Below, in pieces: positions 34,230 to 42,675 of a DNA stretch of 64,000 bases (position 1 is the first letter of the stretch; every line of letters begins with the position of its first letter). This DNA is from Vibrio amylolyticus (lineage in GTDB: Bacteria > Pseudomonadota > Gammaproteobacteria > Enterobacterales > Vibrionaceae), in the NCBI RefSeq assembly GCF_023145695.1, contig NZ_JAJHVV010000010.1, forward strand, positions 124,001 through 188,000. The letters are read 5' to 3'. A program made the position numbers and the translations under genes. The notes beneath the pieces were generated by a model. The model saw only the letters and a program-made list of their open reading frames with translations, did not search any database and was not told the DNA's origin.

Positions 34230-36476
34230 ATGCTTTCTCAGCTAAGGGAAATAGTTGAACAGGTATCTAAGGTTGACGATGTACATCAAGCATTTGATGT
34301 ACTGGTTAATCAAACTTGCAGCGCGATGGCAACGGAGTGCTGCACTATCTATCTTGCTAATGAAGATAAACATCGTCTAGAACTCATGGCCACCCAAGGC
34401 TTAGTTCTTAAGGGCGATAAAATACACATTCAATTTGGTGAAGGTCTCGTTGGGTTGGTGAAGCGAAGCGCGGAACCGATTAATATAGCGAATGCTTCTA
34501 AGCATCCTGAGTTTAAGCTTTTTCCTGAACTTGGGGAGCAGATCTATCACAGCTTTCTTGGTACTCCTATCATCCACCGCAAAAAGGTGTTAGGTGTTTT
34601 AGTTGTTCAGCAAAAATCTTCTCGTCTATTTGATGAAATTGAAGAGTCTTTTCTTGTTACGCTTGCTGCGCAGCTAGCGGTCATTATTGCTCATGCTCAA
34701 ACTCAGGGGCACTGGAGCCTATCTAAAAAGCAACATGCAACGGTTGGTATTCCTGCCTCATCAGGCGTAGCCATTGGTGAGTTTTGGTGGGATGATGCTC
34801 AACCCCAACTATCGGATGTCTATCCTGCTTCAACAATCAATATAAGCCAAGAATTAGAATGGTTAATGCTGGCTATTGAAGATGCGCGCAACGATTTTAG
34901 TCGTATGAGAAAAAAACTGCGTGGAGAGATCAATAAAGAGACATTAGCGATATTCGATCTATTTACTCACCTATTGAACGATCCTATGTTACGTAAGGAT
35001 CTTAAAGCGCAGATACAAAAGGGTGACAAAGCTGATTGGGCATTAAGGCAGGTAGTTGAGTCATACTCAAACCGTTTTGCAAGAATGTCTGATGTCTATC
35101 TTAGAGAGCGGGCACAGGACATCCGAGAGCTAGGGCAAAGGCTTCTGTTCTTTTTGTATAACACCCAGAAAGACCAGCAACAGATTGATAAGCCGATCAT
35201 TCTTGTTGTTAGAGAGCTGACGGCATCTATTCTTGCCTCTGTGCCTAAAGACAAGCTATTAGCCGTTGTCGCTTTAGAGGGAGCTGCGAATTCACACGCC
35301 GCTATTTTGTCTCGCGCCTTAGGTATTCCTGCGGTTATGGGAATAAACCTAAATCTTAATGATATTAATGGTAAGCGAGGCATTGTCGATGGGTACAGCG
35401 GCAAGGTCTTAGTCTCTCCAAATCGCCACTTGCTAAAAGAGTATCGTGCACTAGCCAATGAAGAGCGTGAATTGACTTCTATGGTCAGTAAGGGCTCAGA
35501 AGAACCCGCCATCACCGCAGATGGTCAGCGTATTGATATGTTCTTAAACGCAGGCTTAAGTGCTGATACAAACATTGCTATCAATCAAGGTGTTGACGGT
35601 GTTGGCTTATATCGAACCGAAATTTCTTTTTTACTTCAACATCGATTTCCGTCAGAAGATGAACAGATACAGCAGTATCGGAGCGTACTGAACACCTATC
35701 CAAATAAGCGTGTTGTCATGCGTACATTGGATGTTGGCGGTGATAAGGCGTTACCCTATTTGCCAATTGAAGAGGACAACCCATTTCTAGGTTGGCGTGG
35801 TATTCGTTTTACCTTAGATCATCCTGATATTTTTCTTATTCAAATTCGTGCCATGTTACGAGCAAGCAGTGACAATCACAATTTGAGTATCCTTCTACCG
35901 ATGATTGCGAGTACGCAGGAACTTGATGAGGCGCTGAAGTTAATACATCAAGCGTATCAGGAAGTGTCGAAGGTGGATGAGAGTATAACAATGCCAGAAG
36001 TGGGGATCATGATAGAAGTCCCTTCAATGCTGTATCTTCTACCTCTTATCGCGAATAAAATCGATTTTGTTTCTGTCGGAACCAACGATCTTACTCAATA
36101 CCTACTGGCCGTGGATAGAAACAACTCACACGTTGCTGATGTGTACGAGTCGATACATCCTGCTGTGATCATGGCACTTAAGCATATACACGATACTTGT
36201 CAGACTCTAAATTTGCCTGTTTGTGTTTGTGGTGAGCTTGCAGGTGATCCGATCGGTTCATTACTTCTTGTGGGTTTAGGCTATACCTCACTCAGTATGA
36301 ATACGTCTAATATCGCTAAGGTTAAGTATCTATTACGACATTCCAATACAACGGAACTAAAGCAATTTGCTAACAAAGCCCTGATGAAAGCGTATGGGGA
36401 AGATATTTATACTATGATGTCGTCTCATTTTGAAGAGAAGGGTTTTGCTGGGTTCATTCGAGCTGGCAAAAAGTAG
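34230..36476 (+). CDS. ptsP: PTS-Ntr enzyme I (PtsP)
   Basis: A 748-residue phosphotransferase, the E. coli length. An N-terminal GAF domain (about 15-160), which in E. coli senses glutamine, precedes the enzyme I core. The phosphorylated His lies in ANSHAAILSRALGIPAVMG, and the PEP-binding TIM barrel contains GLYRTE, FLGWRGIR, GTNDLTQY and CGELAGD. It passes phosphate from PEP to NPr and EIIA-Ntr, linking nitrogen status to potassium and stress control. Very closely spaced with rppH and with the next gene (8 bp), so co-transcription is likely. Confidence 0.96.
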   Translation: MLSQLREIVEQVSKVDDVHQAFDVLVNQTCSAMATECCTIYLANEDKHRLELMATQGLVLKGDKIHIQFGEGLVGLVKRSAEPINIANASKHPEFKLFPELGEQIYHSFLGTPIIHRKKVLGVLVVQQKSSRLFDEIEESFLVTLAAQLAVIIAHAQTQGHWSLSKKQHATVGIPASSGVAIGEFWWDDAQPQLSDVYPASTINISQELEWLMLAIEDARNDFSRMRKKLRGEINKETLAIFDLFTHLLNDPMLRKDLKAQIQKGDKADWALRQVVESYSNRFARMSDVYLRERAQDIRELGQRLLFFLYNTQKDQQQIDKPIILVVRELTASILASVPKDKLLAVVALEGAANSHAAILSRALGIPAVMGINLNLNDINGKRGIVDGYSGKVLVSPNRHLLKEYRALANEERELTSMVSKGSEEPAITADGQRIDMFLNAGLSADTNIAINQGVDGVGLYRTEISFLLQHRFPSEDEQIQQYRSVLNTYPNKRVVMRTLDVGGDKALPYLPIEEDNPFLGWRGIRFTLDHPDIFLIQIRAMLRASSDNHNLSILLPMIASTQELDEALKLIHQAYQEVSKVDESITMPEVGIMIEVPSMLYLLPLIANKIDFVSVGTNDLTQYLLAVDRNNSHVADVYESIHPAVIMALKHIHDTCQTLNLPVCVCGELAGDPIGSLLLVGLGYTSLSMNTSNIAKVKYLLRHSNTTELKQFANKALMKAYGEDIYTMMSSHFEEKGFAGFIRAGKK

Positions 36477-36484
36477 GGGTTGTT

Positions 36485-37276
36485 GTGCATATCGAGTTTT
36501 TGTTTCTCTTAGTACTGCTTGGCGCATTTGTGGGTGTGATGGCAGGATTACTTGGTATTGGTGGTGGGCTTATTGTTGTCCCTGCACTTCTATATTTGCT
36601 GCCATATATCGGTATTGATGCTGAAAACGTCATGCTTGTTGCACTTGGTACGTCACTAGCCACCATTATTCTCACTTCTGGGTCTTCTGCGGTTAACCAC
36701 CTAAAACTTGGTAATGTCGATATGTATGTGATTAAGTGGCTGGTGCCAGGTGTCGTCGTTGGTGGTTTTATTGGTAGCTATATTGCCGATTGGGTGCCGT
36801 CAGAGTATTTGCCAAAAATCTTTGCCGCGATCGTGACCTTTTTGGCTGTTCAAATGTTGGTTTCGGTCAAATCGACCAAGATAAGAAGCATGCCGAGTAA
36901 TCCTGTGACGCTCTTGTGTGGTTCTATTATAGGGGTTATTTCAAGCCTGGCTGGCATTGGTGGTGGCTCTTTATCTGTGCCTTTTCTTAGCCGGTTCGGT
37001 GTAGAGATGCGAAAAGCAGTCGGCTCTTCTTCCGTTTGTGGTTGCATGATAGCACTGTCGGGAATGATTGGTTTTATTTTGCATGGCTATAATGCAGAGG
37101 GTTTGCCAAGTTTCAGTGTGGGTTATGTCTATCTACCAGCGTTGATTGCCATCGCTTCAACCTCCATGTTTACCACAAAGATTGGCGCTAGACTTGCGAG
37201 CACTTTGCCCACGAAGATGTTAAAAAAGGTTTTTGCACTCTTTTTAATGTTTGTCGCTGGAACTATGCTGCTGTAA
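36485..37276 (+). CDS. TSUP-family (TauE/SafE) membrane transporter
   Basis: A 263-residue polytopic membrane protein with the TSUP pattern of two related halves, each starting with a glycine-rich helix: GLLGIGGGLIVVPALLY near residue 20 and SSLAGIGGGSLSVPFLSRF near 155. The family exports or imports sulfur-containing or C2 compounds; the substrate here is not predictable. The start is GTG with a GGGG-rich upstream stretch. It is embedded between ptsP and lgt in the same operon. Confidence 0.85.
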   Translation: MHIEFLFLLVLLGAFVGVMAGLLGIGGGLIVVPALLYLLPYIGIDAENVMLVALGTSLATIILTSGSSAVNHLKLGNVDMYVIKWLVPGVVVGGFIGSYIADWVPSEYLPKIFAAIVTFLAVQMLVSVKSTKIRSMPSNPVTLLCGSIIGVISSLAGIGGGSLSVPFLSRFGVEMRKAVGSSSVCGCMIALSGMIGFILHGYNAEGLPSFSVGYVYLPALIAIASTSMFTTKIGARLASTLPTKMLKKVFALFLMFVAGTMLL

Positions 37277-37333
37277 TCTCGTCTCAGTTATTACTTATAA
37301 AAACTTCCTAATTTTATTAAAGAGTACTTGTTT

Positions 37334-38149
37334 ATGTCTGAGGGATTATTTCAGTTTCCTAATATCGATCCTGTTCTTGTGTCATTAGGGCCAATTTCTA
37401 TCCGCTGGTATGGTCTTATGTACCTAGTTGGTTTTGCTTTCGCTATGTGGCTTGCTAATCGACGAGCTGATAAACCAAACAGTGGCTGGACGCGAGAACA
37501 AGTGTCTGACTTGCTATTTGCTGGCTTCCTAGGTGTTGTGATTGGTGGCCGCGTCGGTTACGTACTTTTCTATAACTTCGAGATATTTCTTCAAGATCCT
37601 CTCTACCTCTTCAAGGTTTGGACCGGTGGTATGTCGTTCCACGGTGGCCTTCTTGGTGTTATCACCGCAATGTTTTGGTATGCCAAAAAGAATGGTCGCA
37701 CCTTTTTCGGTGTGGCTGACTTTATTGCGCCATTAGTCCCTTTTGGACTGGGTATGGGGCGACTAGGTAACTTTATGAACAGCGAGCTATGGGGTCGTGT
37801 TACAGACGGTCCTTGGGGGATTGTATTCCCTAATGGTGGGCCGTTACCTCGTCATCCATCGCAACTGTATGAGATGGCCTTAGAAGGTATTGTGTTGTTC
37901 TTTATCTTGAATTGGTTTATCAAAAAGCCGCGTCCACTTGGGGCTGTATCAGGGCTATTTTTGGCAGGGTATGGTACATTCCGCTTCCTAGTTGAATACG
38001 TTCGTGAGCCGGATGCACATCTTGGACTCTACGGTGACTTTATTTCAATGGGACAGATTTTATCGTTACCAATGATGATTGGTGGTGTCTTAATGATGGT
38101 GTGGGCATACAAGCGTGGTCACTTCAATGACAACACAGCAGTAAAGTAA
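37334..38149 (+). CDS. lgt: Prolipoprotein diacylglyceryl transferase
   Basis: A 271-residue inner-membrane enzyme that transfers diacylglycerol from phosphatidylglycerol to the lipobox cysteine, the first step of lipoprotein maturation. The signature GRLGNFMNSELWG is complete, and HPSQLYEM is the conserved C-terminal element. The ATG at 37334 gives MSEGLFQFPNIDP; the TTG at 37328 only extends the frame. lspA, the next enzyme of the pathway, is at 48229. Confidence 0.96.
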   Translation: MSEGLFQFPNIDPVLVSLGPISIRWYGLMYLVGFAFAMWLANRRADKPNSGWTREQVSDLLFAGFLGVVIGGRVGYVLFYNFEIFLQDPLYLFKVWTGGMSFHGGLLGVITAMFWYAKKNGRTFFGVADFIAPLVPFGLGMGRLGNFMNSELWGRVTDGPWGIVFPNGGPLPRHPSQLYEMALEGIVLFFILNWFIKKPRPLGAVSGLFLAGYGTFRFLVEYVREPDAHLGLYGDFISMGQILSLPMMIGGVLMMVWAYKRGHFNDNTAVK

Positions 38150-38158
38150 GGGAAAGTA

Positions 38159-39010
38159 GTGAAACAGTATTTAGATCTTTGTCAGCGCATTGTTGATAAC
38201 GGCACTTGGATTGAAAATGAGCGAACAGGTAAGCGTTGCTTAACCGTTATTAATGCCGACCTTCACTACGATGTGGCGAATAATCAATTTCCTTTAGTGA
38301 CAACTCGAAAAAGCTTTTGGAAATCGGCGGTTGCTGAGTTGCTCGGTTATATTCGCGGCTACGATAACGCAGAAGACTTTAGAAAGTTGGGCACCAAGAC
38401 TTGGGATGCTAACGCGAACTTAAATCAAGTTTGGTTAAACAGTGAATATCGCAAAGGCGAAGATGATATGGGCCGTGTATACGGTGTTCAAGGACGATCT
38501 TGGGCGAAACCAGATGGTGGACATATCGATCAGTTACGTAAAATAGTAGACGATTTGACTCGTGGTGTTGATGACCGCGGAGAGATATTGAACTTTTACA
38601 ATCCAGGTGAATTTCATATGGGCTGTTTGCGTCCTTGTATGTATAGCCATCATTTTTCATTACTTGGTGATACGCTCTACCTTAATAGCACACAGCGTTC
38701 TTGCGATGTTCCTCTTGGCCTAAATTTCAACATGGTTCAGGTTTATGTGTTCCTTGCGTTGATGGCTCAAATTACAGGTAAGAAAGCGGGTATGGCGTAT
38801 CATAAAATTGTTAACGCGCACATCTATGAAGATCAGCTAGCTCCAATGCGTGATATTCAACTGACGCGTGAGCCTTTAAAAGCGGCAACGTTCCACATTA
38901 ACCCGAAAATCACATCGTTAGAAGATCTTGAAACATGGGTGACGTTAGACGATTTCTGGGTAGAAGGTTACGAGTGTCACGACGCTATTAAGTACCCCTT
39001 CTCTGTCTAG
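38159..39010 (+). CDS. thyA: Thymidylate synthase, 283-residue variant
   Basis: Makes dTMP from dUMP with methylenetetrahydrofolate. Length is 283, against 264 in E. coli. ERTGKRC and the nucleotide-binding QRSCDVPLGLNFN are clear. The nucleophile loop reads MGCLRPCMYSHHFSLL instead of the usual PPCH form, so the residue after the catalytic Cys is Met rather than His. The same loop occurs, as I recall, in V. cholerae ThyA. The start is GTG with AAGGGA upstream, 9 bp after lgt; the lgt-thyA pair is conserved. A terminator follows. Confidence 0.95.
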   Translation: MKQYLDLCQRIVDNGTWIENERTGKRCLTVINADLHYDVANNQFPLVTTRKSFWKSAVAELLGYIRGYDNAEDFRKLGTKTWDANANLNQVWLNSEYRKGEDDMGRVYGVQGRSWAKPDGGHIDQLRKIVDDLTRGVDDRGEILNFYNPGEFHMGCLRPCMYSHHFSLLGDTLYLNSTQRSCDVPLGLNFNMVQVYVFLALMAQITGKKAGMAYHKIVNAHIYEDQLAPMRDIQLTREPLKAATFHINPKITSLEDLETWVTLDDFWVEGYECHDAIKYPFSV

Positions 39011-39098
39011 CTATCTCTGTTAGTGACCATTAAACGCTTTAATCTATTGAGATAGAAATAGATAAGGTGTTACAGATAAATTGGTAGATTACAGATAC

Positions 39099-39136
39099 AA
39101 AAAGGCCCTAAACAAATCAACGTTTAGGGCCTTTTT
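39099..39136. terminator. Bidirectional terminator between thyA and nptA
   Basis: AAAAAGGCCCTAAAC and GTTTAGGGCCTTTTT form a 15-bp perfect stem around AAATCAAC, with T runs in both directions. Confidence 0.95.
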
Positions 39137-39152
39137 AGTTGTTCTAGATATC

Positions 39153-40301
39153 TTAAGCAGTCAATGCGAGTACTGCGCCTGGCATGACAACAAACACACC
39201 TGCCAGATAACCTGCGACAACCCACTTATTTTTTACCGCCATTTCTGAGATGAACTCGGCACCTTTCACAGGCAGTTCACGTAGGAATGGAATACCGAAG
39301 ATAAACACCGTTGCCAGTAAGTTAAATACTAAGTGAACTAGGGCAATTTGTAGTGCGAATACCGCAAACTCGCCAGATACTGCTGTCGCTGCTAATAATG
39401 CGGTAATACACGTACCGATGTTTGAGCCCAAAGTGAACGGATAAATATCACGAACCTTTAGAACACCAGAACCAACAAGTGGCACCATTAGGCTGGTGGT
39501 CGTAGACGATGATTGAACTAAAATTGTAACGATAGAACCAGAAGCGATACCGTGTATTGGACCACGACCAATCGCATTTTTTAGGATTTCACGAGCACGA
39601 CCAACCATTAAGCTCTTCATTAGTTTGCCCATGACGGTAATCGCAACAACGATGGTCGCAATACCTAGAACAATCAATATAACACCAGCGGTTACATCAC
39701 TGAATGTTGATAAAGGACCTTTGATTGCGCTCACTACAGGCTTAGTAATAGGGCTGATAAAGTTTAGCCCTTTAATGCTCATATCACCTGTTGCTAAGAA
39801 AGGAGATACTAACCAGTGTGAGATTTTGTCGAGAATGCCAAACATCATCTCAAGTGGTAAGAATATAGCTACTGCAAGTAGGTTAAAGAAGTCATGAATC
39901 GTTGCACTAGCAAATGCGCGCTTAAATTCAACCTTACAACGAACGTGGCCCAAACTAACAATAGTGTTAGTGACAGTGGTACCGATATTTGCACCCATTA
40001 CCATAGGAATGGCTGTCTCAACAGGCAGACCACCAGCAACTAAGCCAACGATGATAGATGTTACTGTACTTGATGATTGAATCAGTGCTGTTGCGACAAG
40101 ACCTATCATTAGGCCTGCAATAGGGTGAGAGGCAAATTCAAATAGTACCTTTGCATGTTCTCCTGTTGCCCACTTAAATCCGCTTCCTACCATAGATACT
40201 GCTAAAAGAAGTAGGTAGAGCATGAATGCCAAGTTAGCCCAGCGTAACCAGTGGGAAGATCCCGATGTTGGTGCCGCTGTAGAAGTAGCTTGGTTCATCA
40301 T
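39153..40301 (-). CDS. nptA: Na+/phosphate cotransporter NptA
   Basis: A 382-residue inner-membrane symporter of the SLC34-like Na/Pi family. Duplicated QSSS motifs mark the two halves: ALIQSSSTVTSIIVG near residue 80 and ILVQSSSTTTSLMVP near 265. GANIGTT and GSNIGTC follow them. The length equals the V. cholerae protein as I recall. The frame is open upstream to 40379, but ATG 40301 has GGAG six bases before it. The 395-bp gap toward nhaR is very AT-rich; I saw no convincing Pho box in it. Confidence 0.93.
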   Translation of the reverse strand: MMNQATSTAAPTSGSSHWLRWANLAFMLYLLLLAVSMVGSGFKWATGEHAKVLFEFASHPIAGLMIGLVATALIQSSSTVTSIIVGLVAGGLPVETAIPMVMGANIGTTVTNTIVSLGHVRCKVEFKRAFASATIHDFFNLLAVAIFLPLEMMFGILDKISHWLVSPFLATGDMSIKGLNFISPITKPVVSAIKGPLSTFSDVTAGVILIVLGIATIVVAITVMGKLMKSLMVGRAREILKNAIGRGPIHGIASGSIVTILVQSSSTTTSLMVPLVGSGVLKVRDIYPFTLGSNIGTCITALLAATAVSGEFAVFALQIALVHLVFNLLATVFIFGIPFLRELPVKGAEFISEMAVKNKWVVAGYLAGVFVVMPGAVLALTA

Positions 40302-40696
40302 AGTTTTCTCCGTTGACCGTTTAAGTTTGTTTGGTCTGTAGTTGAATCTGATAGCGATACTAAATCGTAAATATTTCACTAATATTACAGTTTGCTCAGT
40401 AGTGGTTAATTTTGCGATTTGTCAGGGTTGTAATGTTTTTTTTACACTTATATTTGTCTTATTTATATGATATTAAAGGGTATTTTTTTGATGTCTATTT
40501 GGCGGGGAAAAAGAGAAATTTTGATTAATTTTGTCATTTACCCTGATTGATATGTCATATCTGTAACATTAAAAAATTACGATTTAGGTAATAGTAGTGG
40601 TAAAGGTGCTAAAACTTCGTTTATTTCGAAATGTCTATTTAACTTGTAGAATATAGTGATTAAAATAGACTGAACTGTTTTTACCGAAGCGATCCT

Positions 40697-41584
40697 ATGT
40701 ATCATTTAAACTATAACCATCTCTATTATTTCTGGATGGTATGTAAGCAAGGCTCTGTCACCAAAGCCGCTGAAGCGCTTTTTTTAACGCCTCAAACAGT
40801 CACTGGGCAAATAAAAGCCCTAGAAGAGCGCATGGATGGAAAGTTAACGAAGAGAAATGGGCGTAGTGTTGAGCCTACTGAGCTTGGGCAACTTGTTTTT
40901 AAATATGCCGATAGAATGTTTGGTTTAAGTTATGAAATGATTGATATCGTCAACTATAGTCAGCGTTCTAATATGTTGTTTGAAGTTGGTGTTGCTGATT
41001 CACTGTCTAAAAACCTCGTGAGTAAAATCTTGCTCAGTGCTGTACCGCAAGATAACAGTATTCACCTTCGTTGTTATGAATCCACTCATGAACTACTACT
41101 TGAGCAGCTTTCTCAACACAAGCTTGATATGATTTTGTCCGATTGCCCAGTCGATTCGAGTCAGAGCCCTGGCCTATACAGCAAAAGGTTATGTGAATTT
41201 GATATGAGTTTTTTTAGCTATGGTGATAAAGGTATCGTTTTACCTGAAGGGCTTGAGCAGACAAAACTACTCATTCCTAGTGGTCAGACTGCAATGGGGC
41301 GAAAAGTCTTTCAATGGTTTGATCAACATGGCATTAAACCCGATATATTAGGCGAATTTGATGATATTGCACTGATGAAAGCCTTCTTCCGTCAGCACAA
41401 AGACGTCGTATTATTGGCTCCGACTATCTACATGGATGAAGTCGATGAACATTTACCATTGAAAGTTATTGGGACAATAGAAGAGTTGAAGGAAGAGTAT
41501 TACATTATTTTTGCTGAAAGGATGATTCAACACCCTGCGGTTAAGAATATCTTTGATGCTGACTTCAATACTCTTTTTAAATAG
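40697..41584 (+). CDS. nhaR: LysR-family regulator NhaR
   Basis: A 295-residue LysR-type activator. The winged HTH is at the N terminus (NYNHLYYFWMVCKQGSVTKA then AEALFLTPQTVTGQIKALEE), closely matching E. coli NhaR, which responds to Na+ and activates nhaA. A periplasmic-binding-protein-like effector domain follows. nhaA is not in the window. The neighbour nptA is also Na+-linked, but control of nptA by NhaR is only a possibility. Confidence 0.92.
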   Translation: MYHLNYNHLYYFWMVCKQGSVTKAAEALFLTPQTVTGQIKALEERMDGKLTKRNGRSVEPTELGQLVFKYADRMFGLSYEMIDIVNYSQRSNMLFEVGVADSLSKNLVSKILLSAVPQDNSIHLRCYESTHELLLEQLSQHKLDMILSDCPVDSSQSPGLYSKRLCEFDMSFFSYGDKGIVLPEGLEQTKLLIPSGQTAMGRKVFQWFDQHGIKPDILGEFDDIALMKAFFRQHKDVVLLAPTIYMDEVDEHLPLKVIGTIEELKEEYYIIFAERMIQHPAVKNIFDADFNTLFK

Positions 41585-41730
41585 AAAATGTTTAATACGT
41601 AATAATATTTCCAGTGAAATATGATGAAGTGTATTTCTTGCAAGTTGTTGATAGAGAAATAAAGTTATACTATTTAAGTGATAGTGATCGATATGTGTAT
41701 TGCTAATGCTGATGAGAGTGGGACAGTTAA

Positions 41731-42033
41731 ATGAACTTAGAAGAGATGGATAAAAATTCTAGCAAAGCTGTGGTATTGCTTAAAGCAATGGCGAATGAAA
41801 AGCGATTGCAAATCCTGTGTTTATTACACACCAATGAGCTCTCTGTTGGTGATTTAGGTTCACAGTTGGCTTTAAGTCAATCTGCATTATCCCAGCATTT
41901 AGCTTGGTTACGTCGTGATGGATTGGTGGTTACTCGAAAAGAGGCACAGACGGTCTATTATTCGTTAAGCAGTAACGAGGTTAAAGCGATGATTCAGCTT
42001 CTCTATCGTCTGTATTGTGAGCCTAATGATTGA
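41731..42033 (+). CDS. hlyU: ArsR-family virulence regulator HlyU
   Basis: A 100-residue winged-helix protein of the ArsR/SmtB fold that lacks the metal-site cysteines of true metal sensors. The recognition region is LALSQSALSQHLAWLRRDGL. HlyU of V. cholerae activates the hemolysin gene, and in V. vulnificus relieves H-NS repression of rtxA1. The two cysteines at 30 (LQILCLL) and 96 (LYCEP) correspond, after allowing for eight extra N-terminal residues, to Cys38 and Cys104 of the V. cholerae protein, reported as redox-sensitive. It lies convergent to rpsT, the V. cholerae order. Confidence 0.94.
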   Translation: MNLEEMDKNSSKAVVLLKAMANEKRLQILCLLHTNELSVGDLGSQLALSQSALSQHLAWLRRDGLVVTRKEAQTVYYSLSSNEVKAMIQLLYRLYCEPND

Positions 42034-42104
42034 CCAAGGGCAAAGACGGTAGGGTAAGTGACATAAGAGTAGGTGAGTGAAATAACGCTCTGAATGACAG
42101 GTAT

Positions 42105-42132
42105 AAAAAAACCGGCAGAAGCCGGTTTTTTT
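42105..42132. terminator. Bidirectional terminator between hlyU and rpsT
   Basis: AAAAAACCGGC and GCCGGTTTTTTT flank an AGAA loop; T runs exist in both directions. Confidence 0.95.
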
Positions 42133-42157
42133 GTTCTCGTTGTAATCTAAGTTCTAA

Positions 42158-42418
42158 TTAAAGAGCTTTGATTGCAGCTGAGAAACGAGCCTTATGACGT
42201 GCAGCTTTATTCTTATGAATAAGGCCTTTAGTCGCCATACGGTCTAGAAGTGGTGTTACTTCTACTAGAGCAGCAGCTGCTGCTTCTTTATTGCCTGCTT
42301 CAATAGCTGCAATAGTTTTTTTCATATAAGTGCGCATCATAGAGCGACGGCTAGCGTTATGCTGACGACGTTTCTCAGCTTGGATAGCGCGCTTCTTAGC
42401 AGATTTACTGTTTGCCAA
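42158..42418 (-). CDS. rpsT: 30S ribosomal protein S20
   Basis: An 86-residue, Lys/Arg/Ala-rich primary 16S rRNA-binding protein with canonical MANSKSAKKRAIQAEKRRQH and the IHKNKAARHKARF C-terminal part. TTGGGAGTTAGACCTTGG-type leader carries GGGAG before the ATG. Divergent from murJ across a 257-bp gap that should contain promoters for both. Confidence 0.98.
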   Translation of the reverse strand: MANSKSAKKRAIQAEKRRQHNASRRSMMRTYMKKTIAAIEAGNKEAAAAALVEVTPLLDRMATKGLIHKNKAARHKARFSAAIKAL

Positions 42419-42675
42419 GGTCTAACTCCCAAAAACATAGTTCGGTGACAATTTAAGGGCGAGGAATATCCTCTATTTGCGCTTAAATGTCAAATAATTT
42501 GTGCAAAAACCAATCGGAGCCAAACAAGTTTGGTATGAAAAGGTTATCGCGGTTAAGATGGCGGGGATTCTAACAGTATTTTTATACCATTGCTAATACT
42601 TATCTTCTCTTACTCTAGCATTCGTTAATTGTGGTTGAAGATACAGAGCGATTGAAAGTAGTAATTGAGGTTATT

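Noticed and set aside
40302..40696. Pho box for nptA (TGTCAT..GTAACAT around 40551-40567)
   Set aside because: The second repeat matches poorly and the 11-bp period is off by about one base; too weak to claim. The rest of this 395-bp gap is AT-rich promoter space for nptA and nhaR with nothing else recognised.
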